64,000 nt of DNA, from positions 88,755-152,754 of the forward strand of contig NZ_JAXHDD010000003.1 of the NCBI RefSeq assembly GCF_037072025.1, in the 5' to 3' direction. Shown here piece after piece: positions 34,181-43,299 of this stretch. The position numbers and the translations under genes are program-made. Origin of the DNA: Pseudogracilibacillus sp037072025 (lineage in GTDB: Bacteria; Bacillota; Bacilli; Bacillales; Amphibacillaceae). The notes under the pieces are model-generated. The model worked only from the letters and a program-made list of their open reading frames with translations. It ran no database searches and was not told the DNA's origin. Each line of letters begins with the position of its first letter. Position 1 is the first letter of the stretch.

Positions 34181-34197
34181 ATTACAGTTAGTTTACA
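34181..34197 (-). promoter_or_regulatory. Candidate WalR (YycF) box
   Basis: On the minus strand TGTAAA-CTAAC-TGTAAT, a perfect match to the WalR consensus TGTWAH-N5-TGTWAH, about 195 bases upstream of the endopeptidase start. WalR controls several autolysins in bacilli. The same gap (34029-34333) also holds the promoter of the divergent EPS operon. Confidence 0.5.
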
Positions 34198-34333
34198 TGT
34201 CGTAATATAGCAATTTTCCTTTTACTTTTTAGCGAAATTTGGTACTATATTTAAGTGCTATGTAATTATTTAGTAAAAAAATAATTTCGTGAATAAATTC
34301 GATAATATCAGAATAAAATGTGGAGGTAAAGTA

Positions 34334-35110
34334 ATGGAAGAGACCATTTCATTAAAAGAGATTTATGAGATAGTTAAAAAGCGTCTTTCCCTTATTGTTT
34401 CATTTGTGATCGGGGCAGCGCTTCTTGCAGCGATTGTTAGTTTTTTTATATTAACCCCAATCTATCAATCTAGTACACAGTTTATCGTTAATCAAAGCCA
34501 AGAAAGCTCTAACCAAGAAATGCAAATAGATCAAAATACCATTCGGACAAACGTTGAGCTTATTAATACGTATAATGTAATTATTACGAGTACAGCTATT
34601 TTGAATGATGTTATTGAGGAACTTAGCTTATCTTATTCCCCGGAAGCGTTAAAGTCAAACATCCAAGTTTCCAGTGAGCAAAATTCACAAGTTGTTACGG
34701 TTACTGTAAAAGATCCCGATCCAGCGCTTGCAACAGAAATTGCCAATACAACTGTACATGTTTTCCAAGAAAAAATTCCTGATCTGATGAATGTGGATAA
34801 TGTGAATATTTTGTCAGAGGCAATAACAAAAGAAAATCCTTCACCAGTTGAACCGAAACCGATGCTTAATATTGCAATTGGGATTGTTCTAGGGTTAATG
34901 GTTGGGGTTGGAATTGCATTTTTACTCGAATACTTAGATACGAAAATTAGAACAGAACAAGATGTGGAAGAAAAACTTGGTCTTACATTAATAGGAGTTA
35001 TCTCCACAATTGAAGCAGATGATATACGTCGTGATCCATCAACAACAACACAACCTGTAAAGAGAGGGGGATTCCATCATGTTCAAGCGAAAAAAACCGG
35101 CACCAACTAG
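34334..35110 (+). CDS. EPS chain-length/kinase modulator (Wzz-type, YwqC/CapA-like)
   Basis: A 258-residue protein with two membrane helices (about residues 19-41 and 178-200) flanking an extracellular Wzz domain, and the PxxP-type motif before the second helix (NPSPVEPKPMLN). ATG 34334 follows GGAGGTAAAG. It overlaps the kinase gene, so both are made together: in Firmicutes the modulator activates the separate BY-kinase and sets polymer length. First gene of the EPS locus. Confidence 0.87.
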   Translation: MEETISLKEIYEIVKKRLSLIVSFVIGAALLAAIVSFFILTPIYQSSTQFIVNQSQESSNQEMQIDQNTIRTNVELINTYNVIITSTAILNDVIEELSLSYSPEALKSNIQVSSEQNSQVVTVTVKDPDPALATEIANTTVHVFQEKIPDLMNVDNVNILSEAITKENPSPVEPKPMLNIAIGIVLGLMVGVGIAFLLEYLDTKIRTEQDVEEKLGLTLIGVISTIEADDIRRDPSTTTQPVKRGGFHHVQAKKTGTN

Positions 35111-35774
35111 TAAAATACGTCATTTAATTACAAAGTTAAATCCAAGATCCCCGATCTCGGAGCAATACCGAACGATACGGACAAATATACAGTTTTCATC
35201 AGTCGATGAGCCATTGCAGTCTCTTCTCGTAACATCGGCCGGACCTGCAGCAGGAAAATCAATCACTGCAGCGAACTTGGCAGTCGTCTATGCCCAACAA
35301 GGAAAACGGACATTATTAATTGATGCAGATTTAAGAAAACCGACTGTTCACTATACATTTCGTCTCGATAATTTACGGGGACTTAGTAATGTATTAATCG
35401 GTGACAGTACAATAGAGAATACTGTTGAAGCGTCAGATGTTGATAATCTTCACATCTTATCATGTGGACCGATCCCACCAAACCCATCTGAACTTCTTGC
35501 TTCAAAACGGATGGCTGACATTTTAAAACAAGTAAAACAATTATATGATTTTATTATTTTTGATACGCCACCTGCACTTGCGGTAACGGATGCGAAAATA
35601 TTGGCAAATATTGTCGATGGAACAATCCTTGTCTACAGAAGTGGTACAACGGAATTAGAAGAGGCGGAAAGAGCGGCGGAAATGATAAAAGATTCAAAAG
35701 CGAGATTACTAGGGGCGATACTAAATGATCGTTCGAAAGAGACTGCTAGTTATTATTACTACTATGGTTCGTAA
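35079..35774 (+). CDS. ywqD: Bacterial tyrosine kinase of EPS synthesis (CpsD/YwqD type)
   Basis: A 231-residue BY-kinase: Walker A GPAAGKSITAA (Lys60), Walker A' LLIDADLRKP near 80, Walker B FIIFDTPP near 160, and a C-terminal tyrosine cluster YYYYYGS that is the autophosphorylation tail. GAGAGGGGG is the ribosome site, and the start lies inside the modulator gene. It acts on the inner face of the membrane with the modulator, and its tail is the expected substrate of the PHP phosphatase encoded 300 bases downstream. Confidence 0.9.
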   Translation: MFKRKKPAPTSKIRHLITKLNPRSPISEQYRTIRTNIQFSSVDEPLQSLLVTSAGPAAGKSITAANLAVVYAQQGKRTLLIDADLRKPTVHYTFRLDNLRGLSNVLIGDSTIENTVEASDVDNLHILSCGPIPPNPSELLASKRMADILKQVKQLYDFIIFDTPPALAVTDAKILANIVDGTILVYRSGTTELEEAERAAEMIKDSKARLLGAILNDRSKETASYYYYYGS

Positions 35775-35778
35775 CAAA

Positions 35779-35813
35779 ATACCCTCTATATACTAATAGG
35801 AGGGTATTCTTTT
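35779..35813 (+). terminator. Hairpin terminator after the kinase
   Basis: ATACCCTC (35779-35786) / GAGGGTAT (35800-35807) followed by TCTTTT. It would end or attenuate transcription before the rest of the EPS genes, so those need read-through or an internal promoter. Confidence 0.65.
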
Positions 35814-35875
35814 ACAGCTCTACAGGTAGAAACTGTAAACCTATCGAAGGAAGTACCGATTATTTTTGAAAAAAT

Positions 35876-36036
35876 GTAGAATTTTCCAAAAAACTGTTGC
35901 ACTTTGTTGCATAATTTTTAAATGGAAATCAATTTGAGGGAAAATACCTATTGAAAAGGTAGAATTTTCCCATAAAATTTGTTACACTTCTGTTATATAA
36001 TTTTAATTGTAAATCAATTTGAGTGAAAATACCTAT
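35876..36036 (+). repeat. Tandem ~77-bp direct repeat upstream of the phosphatase
   Basis: 35876-35951 and 35959-36036 share GTAGAATTTTCC, an AT-rich middle (the second copy has TATAAT at 35996), AAATCAATTTGAG and GAAAATACCTAT. The end of one and start of the next form an inverted repeat (GGGAAAATACCT / AGGTAGAATTTTCCC). This may be a duplicated promoter or operator for the EPS genes that follow the terminator. Confidence 0.65.
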
Positions 36037-36073
36037 CACGAACAGAAAGACATATCCAAAGGAGGGAATTTAA

Positions 36074-36844
36074 TTGATTGATATACATAGTCATATATTA
36101 CCTGGTGTAGATGATGGTGCAAAGACTGAGCAAGATAGCCTTGCTATGGCTAAAGTAGCGGTAGAAGAAGGAATTACAAAAATCGTCGCTACCCCACACC
36201 ATAAAAACAGAACGTATGATAATTATAAAGATGAAATTACTACCCATGTCTCTGTATTAAATGACTTGTTCCATGAAAATAATGTGCCTCTCGAAGTGAT
36301 CGCTGGACAAGAGGTACGTATTTACGGGGAAATTTTGGAAGATTTGGAAAAAGGTGAAATTCAGCCGGTTAATGACACGAAATACCTATTAATAGAATTC
36401 CCGTCTGATTCTGTTCCGCATTATACAGAACAACTTTTTTACGACCTACAAATTGCCGGAATTAAACCAGTAATCGTCCATCCTGAACGAAACAGAGAAT
36501 TATTAGAAAACCACCGGAGAATGTACGAACTTGTAAGAAATGGTGCGTTATCACAAGTGACAGCAGCAAGTCTTGTCGGTAAGTTCGGTAAGAAAATTGA
36601 AGAATTTTCTCATCAATTAATTGAAGCACATTTAACACATTTCATTGCATCTGATGCGCATAACACGACAACAAGAGGGTTCTGCATGCGTGAAGCATTT
36701 GAACTATTTAAAGAACGGTACGGTGTTGAAATGTATTATCTGTTCATGGAAAATAGTCAATTGCTCCTGGGGAACATGAATATTAATAAGATCGAGCCGG
36801 CTTCGATTCGGACAAAACGTCGGAAGTTGTTTGGATTATTTTAA
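36074..36844 (+). CDS. ywqE: PHP-type protein tyrosine phosphatase (CpsB/YwqE)
   Basis: A 256-residue PHP-domain enzyme from TTG 36074 (GGAGGG site). Metal ligands are seen in MIDIHSHILPGVDDGA, VATPHHKN, GQEVRIYGE, VIVHPERNRE and FIASDAHNTT. This is the manganese-dependent phosphatase that removes phosphate from the BY-kinase tail and so cycles EPS assembly. It follows the kinase after a terminator and a tandem repeat rather than directly. Confidence 0.9.
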   Translation: MIDIHSHILPGVDDGAKTEQDSLAMAKVAVEEGITKIVATPHHKNRTYDNYKDEITTHVSVLNDLFHENNVPLEVIAGQEVRIYGEILEDLEKGEIQPVNDTKYLLIEFPSDSVPHYTEQLFYDLQIAGIKPVIVHPERNRELLENHRRMYELVRNGALSQVTAASLVGKFGKKIEEFSHQLIEAHLTHFIASDAHNTTTRGFCMREAFELFKERYGVEMYYLFMENSQLLLGNMNINKIEPASIRTKRRKLFGLF

Positions 36845-36845
36845 C

Positions 36846-37093
36846 AGGTAAGAAACCAGCATGGCTTCGCATAGCGCAGCCACCATCTATCATGATAAAG
36901 GTTTGTTTTCATACAAAGTATTAAAAATTTCTTACTGCTCACTGACTAAAAGTGCGACGTTTTGGGACTGGGACTGCGCTTACTCGTACCACCGAAAAGC
37001 ATTTGTCACGTGCCCCAGTACTGGCACGTCCTGAACGTCGTAGGTGCAACTAAAGTTTCCGCCATACTTGGAAATAAGCCAAGTTTTCTAAAA
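36846..37093 (+). repeat. Dispersed intergenic repeat, copy D
   Basis: Begins GGTAAGAAACCAGCATGGC, contains GCAGCCACCATCTATCATGA, GGTTTGTTTTCATACAAAGT and GCCCCAGTACTGGCACGTCC, and ends AAGCCAAGTTTTCTAAAA. The terminal hairpin is degraded. It separates the phosphatase from the dehydratase inside the EPS locus. Confidence 0.75.
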
Positions 37094-37200
37094 TTTATGT
37101 AAAAAAATTAGTTATGCAATTTTATGTACATTTTGTTTGATATACTAAAAATAGTTACTAATCACTTTTGAATAAGTGAAAATAGAAAGAAGGTTAGACT

Positions 37201-39033
37201 GTGACATATCGAAGTCGGCTTACGTTACTTATATTGCTAGATTCAGTGATTGTAAGTATCGCAATTTTTGTTGCGTTTTGGCTTGTCTATCCATATAGTG
37301 CAACTCCATATGACAATACAGTCATCATCATTACGGCCGTAGCATTACTTTTGTTTCATCATGTTTATGCACTTGTTTATAATTTATACAATAAAATGTG
37401 GGCGTACGCAAGTGTTGGGGAACTTGTCTCGATAGTAAAAGCAGTTACTTTTACTATTATATCGGCAGCAATTGTCCAAATGTTAATAAACGATTTTACG
37501 ATGTATCGCCGGGCATTATTGGTTACGTGGATGTTACATATTATTTTAATTGGCGGTTCTCGCTTTTTTTGGCGTGTCGTTCGGGACAGGTATATTACAA
37601 AGTCTGATAAGAAAAAACGCACGCTTATTGTTGGAGCAGGTGATGCAGGAGCAATGATTGCAAGGCAATTGAATAATGATCATAATGATTCAGAATTATG
37701 GCCAATCGCGTTTGTGGATGATGACCTGACAAAACAACGGATGCAAGTGTATAATTTACCGGTTATCGGTAAGGTGAAAGATATCCCTGATGTCGTTACA
37801 CAAAGGAAAATTGATCATATTGTTATTGCAATTCCTTCCTTAAAAAATGGGGAATTAAACAAAATTATTGATTACTGTAATAAAACTTCCGCAAAAGTGC
37901 AAATGATTCCCAAAATAGAAGATTTAATGACTGGACGAGTATCGGTTAGTAGTTTAAAAAATGTCGAAGTAGAAGATTTACTTGGGCGTGAACCGGTTGA
38001 ACTTGATATTGATTCAATTCAAGATAAAGTGACAGGCAATACAATTATGGTAACTGGAGCTGGAGGTTCGATTGGTTCAGAAATTTGTCGACAGCTAATG
38101 CGCTTTTCACCGGCAAAATTACTTCTCGTCGGACACGGGGAATACAGCATTTATTCAATCGATATGGAATTAAGGAAAAAACATGGACAAACCGATGTCG
38201 AAATCATCCCAATAATCGGTGATGTGAAAGACCAGGCACGTATGTTTGAAATTGTAGAAAAGTATCGTCCAAAAAAAATCTTCCACGCAGCAGCACATAA
38301 ACATGTGCCGTTAATGGAATATAACCCGCATGAAGCGGTGAAAAACAATGTGATCGGAACAAAAAATGTTGCCGAAGCGGCAGATGCATTTGGTGTAGAC
38401 ACGTTCGTATTAGTTTCAACAGATAAAGCGGTGAATCCAACGAATGTCATGGGGGCGACAAAACGGATTGCGGAAATGGTTGTTCAATCAATGAACACTA
38501 AAAGCAATACGAAATTTGTGGCAGTCCGATTTGGAAATGTACTTGGTAGCCGTGGTAGTGTTATCCCGCTATTTAAAAAGCAAATCAATGAAGGTGGCCC
38601 AGTTACCGTCACAGACCCAGAGATGACTAGATATTTCATGACGATACCGGAAGCGTCCCGACTTGTCATTCAAGCCGGAACACTTGCTAGAGGTGGAGAA
38701 ATCTTTGTTCTCGATATGGGCGAACCTGTAAAGATTCTTGATTTAGCAAAGAATTTAATTCGATTATCTGGTTATTCAGAAGAAGAGATTGGAATCGAAT
38801 ATACAGGTATTCGACCTGGAGAAAAAATGTATGAAGAATTACTTGGTGAAGATGAAATTTTACCAGGACAAGTATATGAGAAAATATATATTGGTAGAAC
38901 TGTAGAAGTTGATGAAAACTGTATTGATGATTTGATTGTGAATTTTAGCACTTTTGAAAATCCAAAATTAAAGGATAATCTGATGAATATTGTTTATATG
39001 GAAAAAGAGTTGTTGACAGCTAAAGGTTCGTAA
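37201..39033 (+). CDS. Membrane nucleoside-diphosphate-sugar 4,6-dehydratase (CapD/EpsC type)
   Basis: A 610-residue protein: four N-terminal membrane helices, a first Rossmann-like domain (TLIVGAGDAGAMIAR near 140) and the SDR dehydratase domain (MVTGAGGSIGSEICR near 283). The active-site stretch STDKAVNPTNVMGATKR lies near 402, where most SDRs have YxxxK, as usual in this family. GTG start after GAAGG. It should convert UDP-GlcNAc to the 4-keto-6-deoxy sugar, feeding the aminotransferase two genes on. Confidence 0.9.
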   Translation: MTYRSRLTLLILLDSVIVSIAIFVAFWLVYPYSATPYDNTVIIITAVALLLFHHVYALVYNLYNKMWAYASVGELVSIVKAVTFTIISAAIVQMLINDFTMYRRALLVTWMLHIILIGGSRFFWRVVRDRYITKSDKKKRTLIVGAGDAGAMIARQLNNDHNDSELWPIAFVDDDLTKQRMQVYNLPVIGKVKDIPDVVTQRKIDHIVIAIPSLKNGELNKIIDYCNKTSAKVQMIPKIEDLMTGRVSVSSLKNVEVEDLLGREPVELDIDSIQDKVTGNTIMVTGAGGSIGSEICRQLMRFSPAKLLLVGHGEYSIYSIDMELRKKHGQTDVEIIPIIGDVKDQARMFEIVEKYRPKKIFHAAAHKHVPLMEYNPHEAVKNNVIGTKNVAEAADAFGVDTFVLVSTDKAVNPTNVMGATKRIAEMVVQSMNTKSNTKFVAVRFGNVLGSRGSVIPLFKKQINEGGPVTVTDPEMTRYFMTIPEASRLVIQAGTLARGGEIFVLDMGEPVKILDLAKNLIRLSGYSEEEIGIEYTGIRPGEKMYEELLGEDEILPGQVYEKIYIGRTVEVDENCIDDLIVNFSTFENPKLKDNLMNIVYMEKELLTAKGS

Positions 39034-39057
39034 GCGAAAAGTATGGAGGGTATAGAA

Positions 39058-39936
39058 ATGCAAAAAGTAAAAAAAGCTATAATCCCTGCAGCGGGACTAG
39101 GCACACGTTTTTTACCAGCCACAAAGGCTATGCCGAAAGAAATGTTACCGATTGTCGATAAGCCTACCATCCAATACATCGTAGAAGAAGCTATCGAGTC
39201 AGGAATCGAAGATATCATTATAGTCACTAGCAATACAAAAAGAGCCATTGAAGACCATTTTGATACGAATTTCGCACTAGAAGAAAGTTTAAAACGCACC
39301 GGTAAAACAGAATTATTAAAGAAAGTGAAAGAAGCGGAAGTCGATATCCATTATATTCGTCAAAAACAACCTAGAGGATTAGGACATGCGGTATGGTGTG
39401 CACGTAAATTTATCGGAGATGAGCCATTTGCAGTTCTTTTAGGAGATGATATCGTTCAGGCGGATACCCCAGGGTTAAAACAACTAATTGATCAGTATGA
39501 TGAAACGGGCTGTTCTGTTATAGGTGTACAAACCGTTTCGGATGAGGAAACGGATCGTTATGGTATTGTTGATCCGTTTTCAAAAGAAGGTCGTCGTTAC
39601 CAGGTGCATCATTTTGTTGAAAAACCAAAGCTTGGTACAGCTCCATCAAACCTAGCGATTATGGGGCGTTACGTTTTAACACCTAGAATATTCGAACATC
39701 TGGATAAACATGAAATCGGTGCTGGCGGAGAAATTCAATTAACTGATGCTATCCAAGCAGTAAATGAAATTGAAAAAGTATACGCGTATGATTTTGAGGG
39801 TAAACGTTTTGATGTTGGAGAAAAGTTAGGATTCATTGAGACAACTATTGAATTTGCACTTCAAAATAATGATATTAAAGATGAATTATATGAATTTCTT
39901 GAGAAAAAGATTGAGGAAATAAAAATAAAAGCTTAA
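39058..39936 (+). CDS. galU: UTP-glucose-1-phosphate uridylyltransferase
   Basis: A 292-residue nucleotidyltransferase with the GalU signature PAAGLGTRFLPATKAMPKEM near the N-terminus, DKPTIQYIVEEA, and the GDDI metal site. ATG 39058 is chosen because GGAGGG precedes it; the earlier ATG (39043) lies inside that site. It makes UDP-glucose, which the UDP-glucose dehydrogenase at 53286 would oxidise to UDP-glucuronate. Confidence 0.92.
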   Translation: MQKVKKAIIPAAGLGTRFLPATKAMPKEMLPIVDKPTIQYIVEEAIESGIEDIIIVTSNTKRAIEDHFDTNFALEESLKRTGKTELLKKVKEAEVDIHYIRQKQPRGLGHAVWCARKFIGDEPFAVLLGDDIVQADTPGLKQLIDQYDETGCSVIGVQTVSDEETDRYGIVDPFSKEGRRYQVHHFVEKPKLGTAPSNLAIMGRYVLTPRIFEHLDKHEIGAGGEIQLTDAIQAVNEIEKVYAYDFEGKRFDVGEKLGFIETTIEFALQNNDIKDELYEFLEKKIEEIKIKA

Positions 39937-39964
39937 CACAATGGGATTAAAGGAGCTTATCGTT

Positions 39965-41071
39965 TTGAAAGAGAAAATTTTTCTTTCATCACCACATATG
40001 AGTGATGAAGGGTATGAAATGGAATATATAAAAGAAGCATTTGATACAAATTGGATCGCTCCACTTGGAGAAAATGTAAACAAATTCGAAAGTGAATTTG
40101 CCGAAAAGGTTGGTTCGAAATCAGCAGCAGCTTTATCATCTGGTACTGCTGCTATTCACATGGCATTAAAAGCAGCAGGAGTTGGTGAAGGGGATATTGT
40201 CTTTTGTCAATCTTTAACATTCTCTGCCTCTGCAAATCCCATCCTTTATCAAAATGCAACACCTGTATTTATTGATAGTGATGAAGAGACATGGAATATG
40301 TGTCCAAGGGCATTAGAAGAAGCGTTTGAAAAATATCCAAACGTAAAGGCTGTCATTATTGTCCATTTGTACGGGTTATCAGCGAACATGGATGAAATAG
40401 TAGAGTTATGTAAAAAACATAGCGTCGTTTTAATTGAAGATGCAGCTGAATCTTTAGGATCAAAGTATAAAGGACAGCAAACGGGTACATTTGGCGATTA
40501 CGGCATTTTTTCATTTAATGGAAATAAAATTATTACTACTTCTGGTGGTGGCATGCTTGTTTCGAATAAAATAGAAAAAGTTGAAAAAGTTAAATTTTGG
40601 TCAACACAATCTCGAGATCAAGCGAAACACTATGAACATAGTGAAATTGGTTATAATTATCGTTTGAGTAATGTTCTTGCCGGAATAGGTAGAGGACAAT
40701 TAAGAGTATTAGAGGATCGTGTGAAAAAGAAGACGGAAATCTATGAATACTATAAAGATCATTTAAAGAATATAGAAGGTATCGGTTTTATGCCAGAAAA
40801 TGACTGGGATGAACCGAACTATTGGCTAAGTGCGATTACATTAGAAGGAAAAATTCGTCCATTAGATGTGATTGAAGCATTGGAAAAGGAGAATATCGAG
40901 GCTCGTCCATTATGGAAACCGATGCATTTACAGCCCATTTTTGAACAATATGATTATGTTGGTGGTAATGTAGCAGAAACACTGTTTAAAAATGGGATTT
41001 GCTTACCTTCGGATACAAAGATGATGAAAAAAGAAATAGAGAAAGTAGTTAAAGCAATAAAAAATTATTAA
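39965..41071 (+). CDS. DegT/DnrJ/EryC1-type sugar aminotransferase
   Basis: A 368-residue PLP enzyme. TTG 39965 follows AAAGGAG. The PLP-lysine is in FSFNGNKIITTSGGG, with ALSSGTAAIHMALKA and IEDAAESLGSKY as cofactor-binding motifs. It closely resembles PglE/EpsN-type enzymes that aminate UDP-4-keto-6-deoxy-GlcNAc. Together with the membrane dehydratase, sugar transferase and GNAT around it, it indicates a bacillosamine-like (di-N-acetylated 6-deoxy) initiating sugar. Confidence 0.88.
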   Translation: MKEKIFLSSPHMSDEGYEMEYIKEAFDTNWIAPLGENVNKFESEFAEKVGSKSAAALSSGTAAIHMALKAAGVGEGDIVFCQSLTFSASANPILYQNATPVFIDSDEETWNMCPRALEEAFEKYPNVKAVIIVHLYGLSANMDEIVELCKKHSVVLIEDAAESLGSKYKGQQTGTFGDYGIFSFNGNKIITTSGGGMLVSNKIEKVEKVKFWSTQSRDQAKHYEHSEIGYNYRLSNVLAGIGRGQLRVLEDRVKKKTEIYEYYKDHLKNIEGIGFMPENDWDEPNYWLSAITLEGKIRPLDVIEALEKENIEARPLWKPMHLQPIFEQYDYVGGNVAETLFKNGICLPSDTKMMKKEIEKVVKAIKNY

Positions 41072-41156
41072 TTGTGCATTTTGCAAAACTAATAGGTTTA
41101 ATGTGATAAAATCTGAAAAAGAAAGAAAGTTCGAATAGATGCGAGAGTGATAGCTC

Positions 41157-41774
41157 ATGTATAAAAAAAATATAAAAAGAGTTTTTGATATATTAATAAT
41201 TTTACTGTTTTCACTTCCAACAGTATTAATCGGAACAATAATCGCTATATTAATAAAAATTGATAGTAAGGGATCGATTTTTTATAAGCAAGAAAGACTG
41301 GGGTTCAAAGGTAAAGTATTTGAGATATATAAATTCCGTACTATGGTAGAAAATGCAGAAAATATTGGTTCAGGTATTAAAACATTTCAAGACGATCCCA
41401 GGATAACAACAATTGGAAAATTTTTAAGGAAAACGAGTTTAGATGAGATTCCACAATTAATAAATGTATTGAAAGGGGATATGAGCATAATTGGACCAAG
41501 ACCTCCAGTGCCATATCATCCGAGAAAATATCAAGAATACAGGAAGGAACAAGTCAAAAGATTTACTGTTCGCCCTGGTATTACTGGTTACGCCCAAATC
41601 AAAGGGAGAAATAATATTAGTTGGGATGAAAGAATCGTATATGATATTGAATATGTCAACAATCTTTCTTTTCTACTTGATATTAAAATATTTATTTTAA
41701 CAATTGTAAAAGTGTTTAAAAAAGAAGGGATTCATAGTAATACAAAAGAAGAGATTCATAGTAATACTAAATAA
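41157..41774 (+). CDS. Initiating sugar-phosphate transferase (PglC/EpsL type)
   Basis: A 205-residue monotopic phosphoglycosyl transferase: one N-terminal hydrophobic segment, KQERLGFKGKVFEIYKFRTM, then the catalytic region SLDEIPQLINVLKGDMSIIG, PRPP and RPGITGYAQI. It loads the first sugar onto undecaprenyl phosphate. The C-terminus ends with a near-perfect repeat (EGIHSNTKEEIHSNTK) that is also a 24-base direct repeat in the DNA. The ribosome site is weak (GAGAGTGA). Confidence 0.9.
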   Translation: MYKKNIKRVFDILIILLFSLPTVLIGTIIAILIKIDSKGSIFYKQERLGFKGKVFEIYKFRTMVENAENIGSGIKTFQDDPRITTIGKFLRKTSLDEIPQLINVLKGDMSIIGPRPPVPYHPRKYQEYRKEQVKRFTVRPGITGYAQIKGRNNISWDERIVYDIEYVNNLSFLLDIKIFILTIVKVFKKEGIHSNTKEEIHSNTK

Positions 41775-41793
41775 TTTTGAAAGGATATTTTAT

Positions 41794-42318
41794 ATGCTTA
41801 AGGGTAAAAATGTATACCTACGTTTAATGGAAGAAAAAGATATTCCTTATAGAGTGAAGTGGATTAATAACCCAGAAATAAGGCATACATTAAATTTTGA
41901 TTACCCGATTTCAGAAGTTGGAACTCGAAAATGGTTACATAGTGTTGCAAGTAATCCGGGTAGAAGAGATTTTATTGTTTGTGATATTGAAACAGATAAA
42001 CCAGTCGGTTATGGTGGATTATTAGGTATTGATATAAAAAATGGAAAAGCTGAATCGTATATGGGAATTGGTGAGAAAAATCTTCACGGAAAAGGAATTG
42101 GCTTTGAAATAAGAAAAATACTACTAGATTATGCTTTTAAAGAATTAAACCTTAATAAAGTGTATGCATATGTGTGGAAAGAAAATATGCCAATGATTAA
42201 ATTAAATGAAAAAGTAGGATTCCAAATAGAAGGTTTATTAAGGCAAGATGTTTTATCCCATGGCGAGAAAAGAGATAGATATATTATGGGAATATTGAAA
42301 GACAAGTATTTATCTTGA
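41794..42318 (+). CDS. GNAT acetyltransferase, probable amino-sugar N-acetyltransferase
   Basis: A 174-residue GNAT of the RimJ/RimL-like group (NVYLRLMEEKDIPYRVKWIN; acetyl-CoA loop GEKNLHGKGIGFEIRKILL; NEKVGFQIEGLLRQ). AAAGGA lies 9 bases before the ATG. Similar GNATs (PseH-like) acetylate the new amino group of UDP-4-amino sugars. Here it probably replaces the hexapeptide acetyltransferase PglD/EpsM, which is absent from the locus. Confidence 0.75.
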   Translation: MLKGKNVYLRLMEEKDIPYRVKWINNPEIRHTLNFDYPISEVGTRKWLHSVASNPGRRDFIVCDIETDKPVGYGGLLGIDIKNGKAESYMGIGEKNLHGKGIGFEIRKILLDYAFKELNLNKVYAYVWKENMPMIKLNEKVGFQIEGLLRQDVLSHGEKRDRYIMGILKDKYLS

Positions 42319-42340
42319 ACGAAGTGAAGTAGGTGCAGTA

Positions 42341-43294
42341 ATGAACTCAATAAAATTTAATACATATCCAACCCCAGTAGAATTTTATGGAGAATATTAC
42401 AACAATAATATATATATTAAAAGAGATGATTTAACAGAACCTACTTTAGGTGGAAATAAAGTAAGGAAGCTTGAATTGTTTTTAGCTGAAGCAAGAGAAA
42501 AGAAAGTAGATTATATAGTAACATATGGATCGGCACAATCGAATCACTGTCGATTGACTGTTACAATGGCAAGAAAATTAGGATTTAAGGTATTACTCAT
42601 TTTAGCTAAAAGTGATAGCGTTCATTATAATGGTAACTTTTTAATTTATGACCTTTATAATACTGAAATCGTTTGGACGGAAACGGATAAAGTACCAGAG
42701 TCTATTAAAGATACTTTAAGTAGTCTATTAGATAAAGGTCATAATCCATATTTTATTCAGGGTGGCGGACATGGAGACTTAGGAACACATGCATATAAAC
42801 TTGCATTTGACGAAATTATGGAACAAGAAAAAGAATTAGAGCTTTCTTTCAACAAAATATTTCATGCTTCTGGTACTGGTACAACGCAAGCCGGCTTAGT
42901 AAGTGGAAATATATTATATAACAGTAATAAAGAAGTAATCGGGATTAGTGTTGCTAGAAATAATGCACGAGGAAAAGAAGTCATTGCAGAAAGCATCATA
43001 TCTTATTTAAAAAACATTCATGAATTTAATTATCATATTACGAATGAATTAACATTTATCGATAAATATGTTGGTAATGGATATGCCCATATTTATCCTG
43101 AGATAATAAATACCATTAAAAATGTTGCTAGAAATTCAAGTGTTTTATTGGATCCCGTCTATACAGGCAAAGCATATTATGGAATGTTAGATTATATAAA
43201 GACGAATAGTATATCGGGTGAAAATATTTTATTTATCCATACAGGAGGCATTCCTTTATTATTTAACTATGCTAGTGAATTTAAAGAGGAGTAA
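42341..43294 (+). CDS. PLP enzyme of the D-cysteine desulfhydrase/ACC deaminase family
   Basis: A 317-residue fold-type II PLP enzyme with the PLP lysine in TLGGNKVRKLELFLAEA, GSAQSNHCRLTVTMARKLG, and the phosphate-binding HASGTGTTQAG. HTGGIPLLF at the end matches the family. Catalytic role within an EPS locus is unexpected: it may make or interconvert a small amino acid (D-amino acid, diaminopropionate-like or ammonia donor) for sugar decoration. It sits tightly before an ATP-grasp gene (5-base gap). Confidence 0.8.
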   Translation: MNSIKFNTYPTPVEFYGEYYNNNIYIKRDDLTEPTLGGNKVRKLELFLAEAREKKVDYIVTYGSAQSNHCRLTVTMARKLGFKVLLILAKSDSVHYNGNFLIYDLYNTEIVWTETDKVPESIKDTLSSLLDKGHNPYFIQGGGHGDLGTHAYKLAFDEIMEQEKELELSFNKIFHASGTGTTQAGLVSGNILYNSNKEVIGISVARNNARGKEVIAESIISYLKNIHEFNYHITNELTFIDKYVGNGYAHIYPEIINTIKNVARNSSVLLDPVYTGKAYYGMLDYIKTNSISGENILFIHTGGIPLLFNYASEFKEE

Positions 43295-43299
43295 CTTAG

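Noticed and set aside
35820..36070. EAR-type antitermination RNA between EPS kinase and phosphatase
   Set aside because: The position is suggestive, but I could not recognise the conserved EAR sequence; only a tandem repeat and a simple terminator are visible.
38151..38669. Minus-strand ORFs inside the EPS dehydratase
   Set aside because: Antisense shadows of conserved SDR motifs; no ribosome sites.
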